A stretch of 64,000 nt of DNA from an uncultured Coriobacteriia bacterium (GTDB lineage: Bacteria > Actinomycetota > Coriobacteriia > Coriobacteriales > QAMH01): the NCBI GenBank assembly GCA_959608885.1, contig CAUHSG010000002.1, positions 1 to 64,000 of the forward strand, given 5' to 3'. The notes under the pieces are model-generated. The model was not told the DNA's origin. It did not search any database and saw only the letters and a program-made list of their open reading frames with translations. Position 1 is the stretch's first letter. Each line of letters opens with the position of its first letter. This document shows positions 54,332 through 62,336 of this stretch, piece by piece. The translations under genes and the position numbers were made by a program.

Positions 54332-55157
54332 GGGCGGCTTTCCTTTCCTCATGACGCGCGGCGGATATGCAGGCGGCCGCACCGTACTTCGAAAACGACT
54401 GGGGGTAGACATGCAGCGAGCTCAGGGCATCGATGAGCCAATGGGGAAGCGCTGTGCTTGCCTTGAGTTCCATCACCGAAGCGGTTGGTTCGAGAATGGG
54501 GCGGGCGACTGGGTCTCCCGTCGCGAGGTCGATGTAGCAAAGCTCGTCATCGAAGGTGATGCGAGGGTCATCGGCTTCGCCTTGGGGAGCCCAGGCCACG
54601 CGCCAGCAGAGTATGGCCGCGGACGGCTCGAGGTTGTCGTAGCGCCCGAGCGCCGCCTCTATTTCGTGAGCGATTTGCGTATCGAGGACGCTGCTCGTAT
54701 CTTGCTCGCCGTCTTCTACAAGCGGATACGTCGTCATTGCCGCCTCGTAGGAGGCGCCGTGCGCGAGCGCCCATGCGCCCATGAGCGACATGCGCACGCG
54801 TCGCTTGTAGACGATGCCCTCGTACTTCTTCTTGAGCTCGAAGAAAACGGGAATCGCGAGGAGCATGTCACCGTAGAAAGCCCGCGCGGCGATAAGACTG
54901 TGTTGGCATAGGAAGACAAGCGCGGTGCCGTCTTCCTGCCCGTAGGCTCGTATGCGCAGCTTTTCCTTGTATACGGGCTTTTCCAGCGATCGCGCGATGA
55001 TTGAGCGATCGGGCGTGTCGAGATATACGCTCGTGACAAGTGTTCGACCGTAGTCGTCTGGCGACATGAATTGCCGGGCCGCTGCCTCGATCGCTTGCCT
55101 TTGCGCTGCATCTATCAGGTACTTCTTTTCACACCGTTTGAATACGCTCGTTATCAT
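54324..55157 (-). CDS. VTC-domain polyphosphate polymerase-like protein
   Basis: A 277-residue CYTH/VTC-fold protein. In yeast Vtc4 this domain makes polyphosphate from ATP inside a basic tunnel. Tunnel residues are recognisable: RCEKKYLID near 8, SVYLDTPD near 42, KEKLRIRAYG near 63, ELKKKYEGIVYKRRV near 92, RITFDDEL near 200 and SVMELKAST near 235. There is no membrane anchor; the DUF4956 partner supplies one. GGAGGAAG precedes the ATG at 55157. Polymerase activity is inferred from the fold. Confidence 0.85.
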   Translation of the reverse strand: MITSVFKRCEKKYLIDAAQRQAIEAAARQFMSPDDYGRTLVTSVYLDTPDRSIIARSLEKPVYKEKLRIRAYGQEDGTALVFLCQHSLIAARAFYGDMLLAIPVFFELKKKYEGIVYKRRVRMSLMGAWALAHGASYEAAMTTYPLVEDGEQDTSSVLDTQIAHEIEAALGRYDNLEPSAAILCWRVAWAPQGEADDPRITFDDELCYIDLATGDPVARPILEPTASVMELKASTALPHWLIDALSSLHVYPQSFSKYGAAACISAARHEERKAAHA

Positions 55158-55244
55158 CACGTCTTCCTCCCCGTGCCTTCGGGAGGAGATGATAGGGAGG
55201 CAACATTGAACGAAGATTGAATCTTCGCATGTCACGCGATTTCG

Positions 55245-56507
55245 CTATTTTGCGGGAATGCGCACCATGAAGGTTATGACGGGGCCCTGCTCGTCGAGGA
55301 TGGCCTCAATCGTCCCGCCATGTGCGTCGACGATGCTTCGCGCGATGGCGAGGCCGAGTCCGTAGTGCGAGCCGGCCTTATTGCCTGCCCCGCCCGTACG
55401 GGCCTCGTCACCGCGTGTAAAGCGCTCGAAGAACGAGATCTTCCGCAGGAGTTCGACCTCCTCGGGTCTCACCGCGTTGCCTACCGTGATTTGGGCGCCA
55501 TTGCCCGCCCGTTCGAGCGATAAGGTCACGGGTGCATGTGGTTCTCCGTGGCTCATGGCGTTGTCGAGCAGAATGGCGACAAGGCGCGAGAGCTCGGCTG
55601 CATTGCCCCTGACCTCGACATCGCTTGTAATCGAGCTTTCGAGGCACATGTCACGCTCGAAGGCGACGGGCTCGTATGAGAGGCATTCCGCCTCGACAAG
55701 ACGGCTCAGGTCCACCATCTCGCGTGTCATCGCCTCGCTCTCGGTGCGGGCAAGTTCCAGGAGTTGCGTGACGAGTATTCCCATTTGCTCGTTTTCGTGG
55801 CGGATATTCGCGAGCCGGGGATTGTCTCCCACCTCGCGCTGCAGAAGCTCGGCGTTCGCCTCCATTACCGCGACGGGCGTCTTGAGCTCATGCCCTGCGT
55901 CCGAGATGAAACGGCGCTGCGCTTCGTATGCTTGCTGCATGGGTCGCACGATGCGTCCGGCAAGCCAACGGGCCACGAAGAAGAGCAGCATGAGCATGAC
56001 AAGTCCCACGATGAGCGTATAGCGAAAGAGCGTTCCCATACTCTCGGTCACGAGTGTATTGTCCATGAACGCGACGAGCGTATATCCTGCGGTGCGTTCA
56101 ACGGCGAACATGAGCGAACCCTCCAGCCCGCTGCGCGTGTTCTTGCCCAAGGCGTCATGTGCGAGGTCGACGAGCTCACCGACCGTGTAACCGTTTGCGT
56201 TGATGCTCTCCGCGGATACCACCGACCCGTTTGCGTCGAAGAGCACGGCGTAGAACGGCGCCGAGGGGGAGGGTTTTTCCAGCTGACGCTGCCACGCGTT
56301 GTCGGGGCGTACGAATCCGGAGGGAAGACGGTCGGCCTGGTAGCTCGCGGCATAGTTCTCGAGCATGCGCGTGTTTCGATCGTATACCTCGGCGTAGCTA
56401 AACGCGTAGATGGCGGCGAGCGTGGCGACGAAGAGCGTCACGAGCACGGCCATGATGGCAGCGATGATGCGACGACGGGATTGCGCGAACAGCGAGGACG
56501 TTTTCAC
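55245..56507 (-). CDS. Membrane sensor histidine kinase
   Basis: A 420-residue kinase with two transmembrane helices (about 13-37 and 158-180) flanking an external sensor of about 120 residues, then a linker and DAGHELKTPVAVMEA phosphoacceptor helix near 208, N-box LLDNAMSHGE near 310, and GLGLAIARSIVDAHGG near 382. Its start overlaps the regulator gene stop by ATGA. It lies 87 bp before the VTC gene on the same strand, so it probably senses an envelope signal controlling this module. Confidence 0.93.
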   Translation of the reverse strand: MKTSSLFAQSRRRIIAAIMAVLVTLFVATLAAIYAFSYAEVYDRNTRMLENYAASYQADRLPSGFVRPDNAWQRQLEKPSPSAPFYAVLFDANGSVVSAESINANGYTVGELVDLAHDALGKNTRSGLEGSLMFAVERTAGYTLVAFMDNTLVTESMGTLFRYTLIVGLVMLMLLFFVARWLAGRIVRPMQQAYEAQRRFISDAGHELKTPVAVMEANAELLQREVGDNPRLANIRHENEQMGILVTQLLELARTESEAMTREMVDLSRLVEAECLSYEPVAFERDMCLESSITSDVEVRGNAAELSRLVAILLDNAMSHGEPHAPVTLSLERAGNGAQITVGNAVRPEEVELLRKISFFERFTRGDEARTGGAGNKAGSHYGLGLAIARSIVDAHGGTIEAILDEQGPVITFMVRIPAK

Positions 56508-57199
56508 GATCGCACCTCGTCAGGGAGCTGAAGTTCGTAACCCACGCCACGTACGGCCTTGATTTTCGCGTCCGATCCGATGAACGCGAGCTTCTTTCTC
56601 GTGAAGGTGAGGTAGACCTCGATCTTGTTGTACTCAGCGTCGCTGTCATAGCCCCAGACGCGCCGGACGAGCTGGTCACGTGTGAGTATGCGCCCGCGGT
56701 TGCGCAGGAAGTACTCGAGGATGCGATACTCCTTGTCGCCGAGTCGGACGCTTTCGCCCGTATGGACGTTTCGCAGCGTGAGCGTCGTCTCGTCGAGAGC
56801 GATGTCGCCACCGGAAAGCTGCGCCTCGTCATTCATGCCGCTGCTGCGACGCACGAGGGCTCGCAGGCGCGCGAGTAGCTCCTCGGTGAGAAACGGCTTG
56901 GTGAGGTAGTCGTCGGCTCCGCTGTCGAGTCCCTGCACCTTGTCCTCGAGCTCTCCTCGGGCGGTGAGCATGAGGATGGGGGTGGAGATGCCCTCGTGTC
57001 GCAGGGCGCTCGTGATGGCAAAGCCGTCGGAGTCGGGAAGCATCACGTCGAGGATGAGGGCATCGTAGACGTTTGCCTGGGCCGCAAGCAGCGCTTCGGT
57101 GCCATTGGCGAACCAGTCGACATCATGGCCTTCCTGGCGCAGCAGCTCCAGGAGCGCCTCCGCCATGCGCCGTTCGTCTTCGGCGAGCAAGATCTTCAT
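56504..57199 (-). CDS. OmpR/PhoB-family response regulator
   Basis: A 231-residue regulator: receiver with EDE acidic pocket near residue 6, phosphoacceptor Asp in LILDVMLPD near 52, KPF near 102, and a winged-helix effector domain ending RGVGYELQLP. Partner of the overlapping kinase. It is the first gene of the module and divergent from the glycine-symporter region. The ribosome site is weak (GGGA 12 nt upstream). Confidence 0.93.
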   Translation of the reverse strand: MKILLAEDERRMAEALLELLRQEGHDVDWFANGTEALLAAQANVYDALILDVMLPDSDGFAITSALRHEGISTPILMLTARGELEDKVQGLDSGADDYLTKPFLTEELLARLRALVRRSSGMNDEAQLSGGDIALDETTLTLRNVHTGESVRLGDKEYRILEYFLRNRGRILTRDQLVRRVWGYDSDAEYNKIEVYLTFTRKKLAFIGSDAKIKAVRGVGYELQLPDEVRS

Positions 57200-57267
57200 C
57201 GTTTTTGAGTCCCATCATCTGGCTTCGTGATGCGTCGCGTTCATGATAAACGACCAGGAAGCTCAAT

Positions 57268-57310
57268 GCAGAATGAGACAAGATGGTCTGACCAAACTGT
57301 CTCATTCTGC
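57268..57310. promoter_or_regulatory. Large nested palindrome between divergent genes
   Basis: A perfect 13-bp inverted repeat, GCAGAATGAGACA (57268-57280) and TGTCTCATTCTGC (57298-57310), encloses a second dyad, TGGT-CTG-ACCA. No T-tract follows, so it looks more like an operator than a terminator. The right arm (57289-57305) recurs with one mismatch at 63642-63658. Confidence 0.55.
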
Positions 57311-57439
57311 TCCACGGCACGCATCTCATCCGATGGGCAAAATGTCCCTTGCATATGTGACGCGGTTGTCCCATAATCTCGCCGCTGTGTTTTTCTGCGA
57401 AGCTTCCGGAATCCTGCTTGGGCGCGAGACCGGGAGTGG

Positions 57440-57525
57440 AGAAAACTCTGGAGAATCTCTTAAATGAGTGCCGAAGGTGCAAGACCCTCGTGGGTCGAAA
57501 CTCTCAGGCAAAAGGACAGAGGCAC
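57440..57525 (+). promoter_or_regulatory. Glycine riboswitch (single aptamer)
   Basis: The leader contains the glycine-aptamer core: GCCGAAGGTGCAA, a GACCCTCGTGGGTC hairpin, then ACTCTCAGGCAAAAGGACAGAG. P1 is CTCTG (57446-57450) with CAGAG (57517-57521). Only one aptamer is apparent, with a purine-rich GGAGTGGAGAAAA upstream that may act as the ghost/kink-turn partner. It lies 55 nt before an alanine/glycine symporter, the expected kind of target. Confidence 0.92.
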
Positions 57526-57579
57526 ATTTTCGACCTTCTCTAGCAGCGCCGTTTTGTATTGCGAGGGAGGGTTTTTCTC

Positions 57580-58989
57580 ATGGACGTCCTATACGACATT
57601 GTCGTAACCATCAACACCTATCTATCTAACTACGTGCTCATCATCCTGCTCGTAGCCATGGGTCTGGTGTTCACCATCCGCACGAAGTTCGTGCAGATAC
57701 GCTTCTTTGGCGAGGGCATGCGCCGCGTGTTCGGCGAATTCAATCTTTTCGGCGGAAAGAAGAAAAGTGGCATTAGCTCGTTTCAGGCGCTTGCCACGGC
57801 CGTTGCCGCGCAGGTCGGCACGGGCAACATCGTGGGTGCTTGCGGCGCCATCTTGATTGGCGGTCCGGGCGCCATTTTCTGGATGTGGCTCATCGCCTTC
57901 CTCGGCATGGCGACCAACTACGCCGAGGCCGTGCTCGCGCAGAAGACGCGCGAGGTCGATGAGGACGGCACCGTTCATGGCGGTCCGGTCTACTACATCA
58001 CCAAAGCCTTCACGGGTGCGGGCGGCAAGTTCCTCGCGGCCTTCTTCGCCGTATCCATCATTCTCGCTCTGGGCTTCATGGGTTGCATGGTCCAATCCAA
58101 CTCGATTGCCGCGACCTGCAATACGGCCTTCGGTATCCCCACTTGGGTCATGGGCTTGCTCATCGTGTTCTTTGCCGGTCTCGTCTTCTTGGGTGGCGTG
58201 CAGCGCCTCGCATCCGTCACCGAGAAGCTCGTTCCCATCATGGCCGTCATCTATCTCATTGGTGGTCTCGTCATCCTCATTCTCAACATCCAGAACCTGC
58301 CGGGCGCCTTCGCGCTCATCTTCCAGTGCGCATTCAATCCGCAGGCAGAGGTCGGTGGCGTAACCTTTGGCATCATCGCCGCGATAAGCCAGGGAGCGAA
58401 GCGCGGCCTGTTCTCCAACGAGGCCGGCATGGGTTCCACGCCGCATGCGCATGCGCTGGCCGACGTCAAGGATCCGCATCATCAGGGCACGGTTGCCATG
58501 ATTGGCGTCTTCATCGACACCTTCGTGGTCGTCACCATGACGGCGCTCGTCGTCATCTCGGTCCTCTACGTGGGTGGACCGCTTTCCGTCGACGCGACGG
58601 GTTTGGCCGAGGGCATCGATAAGACCAACATGGCGCAGCTGGCGTTCGGATCGTTCTTCGGGTCGACTTTCGGTAACTCGTTCGTCGCCATCTGCCTGCT
58701 CATGTTCGCGTTCTCGACGATCCTCAGCTGGAACCTTTTCGCCAAACTCAACGTCGAGTATCTCTTTGGCCGCTTTGGCAAAATGCCCGTCAAGATCTTC
58801 TCGGTCGTCGCTCTCGTCTTCATCTTTCTGGGTTCGTTGCTCTCGAATGATTTGGTGTGGGAACTTGCCGACATGTTCAACCAGCTCATGGTCATTCCCA
58901 ACGCCATCGCGCTGTTCGCGCTGTCGGGTGTGGTCACAACTGTCGTCAAGCAACACCATCACGGCGAGAAAGTCGAGCTCGATAAATAG
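57580..58989 (+). CDS. Sodium:alanine/glycine symporter (AGCS family)
   Basis: A 469-residue membrane transporter with about 11 helices. AGCS signature segments are present: SSFQALATAVAAQVGTGNI near 66-84, GPGAIFWMWLIAFLGMATNY near 98-117 and GAKRGLFSNEAGMGSTPHAH near 275-294. It imports small neutral amino acids with Na+. The glycine riboswitch in its leader implies glycine is a physiological substrate. The ATG at 57580 has GAGGGAGGG upstream. A strong terminator follows. Confidence 0.95.
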   Translation: MDVLYDIVVTINTYLSNYVLIILLVAMGLVFTIRTKFVQIRFFGEGMRRVFGEFNLFGGKKKSGISSFQALATAVAAQVGTGNIVGACGAILIGGPGAIFWMWLIAFLGMATNYAEAVLAQKTREVDEDGTVHGGPVYYITKAFTGAGGKFLAAFFAVSIILALGFMGCMVQSNSIAATCNTAFGIPTWVMGLLIVFFAGLVFLGGVQRLASVTEKLVPIMAVIYLIGGLVILILNIQNLPGAFALIFQCAFNPQAEVGGVTFGIIAAISQGAKRGLFSNEAGMGSTPHAHALADVKDPHHQGTVAMIGVFIDTFVVVTMTALVVISVLYVGGPLSVDATGLAEGIDKTNMAQLAFGSFFGSTFGNSFVAICLLMFAFSTILSWNLFAKLNVEYLFGRFGKMPVKIFSVVALVFIFLGSLLSNDLVWELADMFNQLMVIPNAIALFALSGVVTTVVKQHHHGEKVELDK

Positions 58990-59031
58990 GGGACTGCTAC
59001 GAAGCTGGCCCTCGTGGTGCGTGAGAGAGCA

Positions 59032-59057
59032 AGAGACCCGCATACGCGGGTCTCTTT
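59032..59057 (+). terminator. Symporter terminator
   Basis: A perfect 10-bp stem, AGAGACCCGC / GCGGGTCTCT, with loop ATAC is followed by a T-rich run (TTGTTT). Confidence 0.9.
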
Positions 59058-59153
59058 GTTTGCGGTTTCGTGACGAAGCGAATATAGTCTAAACTTTCTC
59101 CCCGCACGTGACATAATGGTGCAAGTTATCGTCCAGAGACGGAAAGGCGTTTG

Positions 59154-59693
59154 GTGTACGAGGACATACAGGAAGTGCTCTTCACGCAGGAGCAGATCCG
59201 GGCCCGCGTTGCGCAGATGGGCGCGCAGATAACCGCTGATTATGTCGACAGGCAGCCCCTCGTCGTCATTTCGGTGCTCAAGGGTGCCGCCATCTTCATG
59301 GCAGACCTCGTCCGCGCCATCGAACTTCCGCTCGAGATGGATTTCATGGCCGTGAGTTCCTATGGCATGAGCGCCACGTCATCTGGATCCGTGGAAATTG
59401 TCAAGGATCTGGGCGCCTCGATCGAAGGCAAGCACGTCCTCGTTGCCGAGGACATCCTCGACTCGGGCTTGACGCTTGATTTCCTTGTCAAGGAGCTCTC
59501 CGGCCGCAAGCCTGCGTCACTTGAGGTTGCAGCGCTGCTGCGCAAGCAAGGTGCGCAGAAGACCGAGCTCGCATGTGCGTATGTCGGGTTTGATTGTCCG
59601 GACGAGTTCATCGTCGGTTACGGGCTCGACTATGCTGAACGTTATCGTAACCTGCCGTGTGTTGGTGCGTTAAAGCCAGAGGTCTACCAGTAG
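59154..59693 (+). CDS. hpt: Hypoxanthine phosphoribosyltransferase
   Basis: A 179-residue purine-salvage enzyme making IMP/GMP from hypoxanthine/guanine and PRPP. The PRPP-binding signature is VLVAEDILDSGLTL near residue 96. The SSYGMSATSSG loop near 64 and the C-terminal VGYGLDYAERYRNLP purine-site segment are conserved. A GTG at 59154 is chosen because GGAAAGG lies 6 nt upstream. A TTG three bases earlier is possible. It precedes ftsH, preserving half of the ancestral tilS-hpt-ftsH order. Confidence 0.95.
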   Translation: MYEDIQEVLFTQEQIRARVAQMGAQITADYVDRQPLVVISVLKGAAIFMADLVRAIELPLEMDFMAVSSYGMSATSSGSVEIVKDLGASIEGKHVLVAEDILDSGLTLDFLVKELSGRKPASLEVAALLRKQGAQKTELACAYVGFDCPDEFIVGYGLDYAERYRNLPCVGALKPEVYQ

Positions 59694-59723
59694 GCCTGTG
59701 AATGCCAGATAAGGAGAACTTGA

Positions 59724-61757
59724 GTGGAAGAGCACAACAATCCCAAGAAGAAGGGCCCGAACATTCGCAGTGTCGTGCTGTACGTGCTGCTAGGTCTCGT
59801 GCTCGCCGCCCTCGTAGGAAGCCAGCTCCTGAACTTTGGCACTCAGGAGGAGGTAAACGAGCTTATCACGAGTGACTTTGTCGCGGCGGTCAATGACGAC
59901 CGCGTGTCCGAGGTCACCTACCATGCCGCCTCCGCGACGCTTGACGGCACCTACTACAAGGATGCGGCGGCCAAGGAAGCCGGCGAGTTGTCCAGCTTCA
60001 AGTCGACCTACACGGGCGATGACATGCTCCAAGAGCTCATGGCGGCGCATCCCGAGGTCAAGTACAACGAGGATGTCACGACGTCGGGTTGGATTACGAC
60101 CCTGCTCACGACGGTTCTGCCGCTGCTTCTCATCTTCGGCGTGCTGATCTTCTTCATGTCACAGGTGAGCGGTGCGAACAACAAGCAGATGCAGTTCGGC
60201 AAGACCAAGGCCAAGAAGGTTTCGGAAGAGACACCCAAGGTGCGCTTTTCGGATGTCGCCGGCATTGACGAGGCCGTCGAGGAACTCGAAGAGATCAAGG
60301 ACTTCCTCTCCAATCCCGCCAAGTACCAGGCGATGGGCGCGAAGATTCCCCGCGGCGTGTTGCTCGTTGGTCCTCCTGGCACGGGAAAGACTCTGCTCGC
60401 ACGCGCCGTTGCGGGCGAAGCGGGCGTTCCCTTCTTCAGCATCTCCGGCTCCGACTTCGTCGAGATGTTCGTCGGCGTGGGCGCCTCGCGCGTACGTGAC
60501 TTGTTTGCCCAAGCCAAGGAAGCCGCTCCCGCCATCATCTTCATTGACGAGATTGACGCCGTTGGTCGCCAGCGCGGTGCCGGTCTCGGTGGCGGTCATG
60601 ACGAGCGCGAGCAGACGCTCAACCAGCTGCTCGTCGAGATGGACGGTTTCGAGACGAACGATTCCGTCATCATGATCGCCGCGACTAACCGCGTCGACAT
60701 CCTCGACCCCGCCCTGTTGCGTCCTGGCCGTTTCGACCGCCAGATCGTCGTCGATCGCCCCGACCTCAAGGGGCGCGAGCAGATTCTCAAGGTACATTGC
60801 GAGGGCAAGCCCATGGCAGGTGATGTCGATTTGGCGGCGCTCGCCTCGCTTACGAGTGGTTTCACGGGTGCTGACCTCGCTAACCTGCTCAACGAGGCCG
60901 CTTTGCTCGCCGCGCGTCGCAATAAGAGCGTCATCACCAATGACGAGGTCACCGAGTCCATGGAGCGCGTCGTTGCCGGTCCCGAGCGTAAGGGCCGCAT
61001 CATGACCGAGAAGGAGAAGGCAACGATTGCCTACCACGAGTCGGGTCATGCGTTGGTGGGCCATCTGCTCAACCACACCGATCCCATCCACAAGATTTCA
61101 ATCATCGCGCGTGGTCAGGCGCTTGGCTATACGCTTTCCATCCCGAGCGAGGATCGTTTCCTGCAATCCAAGAGCGAGATGATCGACAATCTCGCAATGT
61201 TCCTGGGCGGCCGCGTCGCTGAGGAAATCATGAACGGCGGCGATGTGACGACGGGTGCTTCCAACGATCTCGAGCGCGCGACGAAGATGGCCAAGGCCAT
61301 GGTCACGCGCTATGGCATGAGCGACATTCTGGGTCACCAGGTCTACGGCGAGCCCAACCAGGAGGTCTTCCTCGGTCGCGACTTCGGCTCGACGCCCGAT
61401 TATAGCCAGGAGACGGCTAACACCATCGACGAGGAAGTCGCGCGCCTCATGACGACGGCGCACGATACGGCGTATCGCATTCTGTCTGAGAATCGCGCGC
61501 AGCTCGAGCTCATGGCAAATGTCCTGCTCGAGCGCGAGACCGTCGAGGGCAAGGCCGTCGAGGCCCTGCTCGACAACACCTGGGATGAGTACGTCGAGTG
61601 GGAGAAGGCACATCCCGCCGAGGCGGAACAGGACAACAAGAATCTCGCTCGCGGCACGGAGAACGCCGGTGCTCCCCACGAGCTCATGGGTCGTCACTCC
61701 GCAGAAAGGCTCGCACCGCCCACGACGCCGCCATCACCTGATTCAGACGAGGGCTAG
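59724..61757 (+). CDS. ftsH: ATP-dependent membrane zinc protease FtsH
   Basis: A 677-residue AAA+ metalloprotease. Two membrane helices (about 12-32 and 118-138) flank a small external domain. The AAA domain has GPPGTGKT near 216, DEIDAVGRQR near 274 and the second region of homology ATNRVDILDPALLRPGRFDR (20 residues) near 316. The zinc site is HESGHA near 438. It degrades misfolded membrane proteins and short-lived regulators. The start is GTG with AAGGAGA upstream. It leads into folE and folP-folK, with 12 nt to folE. Confidence 0.97.
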   Translation: MEEHNNPKKKGPNIRSVVLYVLLGLVLAALVGSQLLNFGTQEEVNELITSDFVAAVNDDRVSEVTYHAASATLDGTYYKDAAAKEAGELSSFKSTYTGDDMLQELMAAHPEVKYNEDVTTSGWITTLLTTVLPLLLIFGVLIFFMSQVSGANNKQMQFGKTKAKKVSEETPKVRFSDVAGIDEAVEELEEIKDFLSNPAKYQAMGAKIPRGVLLVGPPGTGKTLLARAVAGEAGVPFFSISGSDFVEMFVGVGASRVRDLFAQAKEAAPAIIFIDEIDAVGRQRGAGLGGGHDEREQTLNQLLVEMDGFETNDSVIMIAATNRVDILDPALLRPGRFDRQIVVDRPDLKGREQILKVHCEGKPMAGDVDLAALASLTSGFTGADLANLLNEAALLAARRNKSVITNDEVTESMERVVAGPERKGRIMTEKEKATIAYHESGHALVGHLLNHTDPIHKISIIARGQALGYTLSIPSEDRFLQSKSEMIDNLAMFLGGRVAEEIMNGGDVTTGASNDLERATKMAKAMVTRYGMSDILGHQVYGEPNQEVFLGRDFGSTPDYSQETANTIDEEVARLMTTAHDTAYRILSENRAQLELMANVLLERETVEGKAVEALLDNTWDEYVEWEKAHPAEAEQDNKNLARGTENAGAPHELMGRHSAERLAPPTTPPSPDSDEG

Positions 61758-61769
61758 GATGCACAGAGC

Positions 61770-62336
61770 ATGGATACGAAGAAGATTGAAGAGGGCGTTC
61801 GCCTCATCCTCGAGGGCGTAGGCGAGAATCCGGAACGCGAGGGTCTGCGTGAGACACCTGCGCGTGTGGCGCGCATGTACGAGGAGATACTCGCCGGCCT
61901 GCATGAGGATCCAGCCGAGCTCTTTGTGAAGAAGTTCAACGAGGGTCATCAGGAGATGGTGCTCGTCCACGACATACCCGTCTATTCTATCTGCGAGCAT
62001 CACCTCGTGCCGTTTTATGGCGTGGCCCACGTAGCCTACGTCCCCAATCCGTCTGGTCAGATTTGCGGCATTTCCAAACTCGCCCGCTTGGTTGACCTCT
62101 TCGCGCGACGTCCGCAGGTTCAGGAGCGTCTCACCTCGCAAGTGGCAGACACCTTGGTAAAGGAACTCGATCCGCAAGGCGTGCTTGTCGTGCTCGAATG
62201 TGAACACCTGTGCATGAGCATGCGCGGCGTCAAGAAGCCCGGCTCCAAGACGACGACCTCCGCCGTGCGCGGTAGTTTCATAACCTCGGCCGAGACGCGC
62301 GCCGAGGCATTGAGTCTCATTCGACAGGGAAGGTAG
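61770..62336 (+). CDS. folE: GTP cyclohydrolase I (type IA)
   Basis: A 188-residue enzyme for the first step of tetrahydrofolate synthesis, GTP to dihydroneopterin triphosphate. Zinc ligands and active-site motifs: SICEHHLVPFYGVAHVAYVP near 71-90, GISKLARLVDLFARRPQVQE near 100-119, and LECEHLCMSMRGV near 145. The length is normal. The next gene starts immediately after its stop. Confidence 0.96.
   Translation: MDTKKIEEGVRLILEGVGENPEREGLRETPARVARMYEEILAGLHEDPAELFVKKFNEGHQEMVLVHDIPVYSICEHHLVPFYGVAHVAYVPNPSGQICGISKLARLVDLFARRPQVQERLTSQVADTLVKELDPQGVLVVLECEHLCMSMRGVKKPGSKTTTSAVRGSFITSAETRAEALSLIRQGR

Noticed and set aside
57622..59043. 473-codon charged open frame opposite the glycine symporter
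   Set aside because: It is very Asp/Glu/His/Arg-rich shadow sequence of hydrophobic codons, with no start signal.
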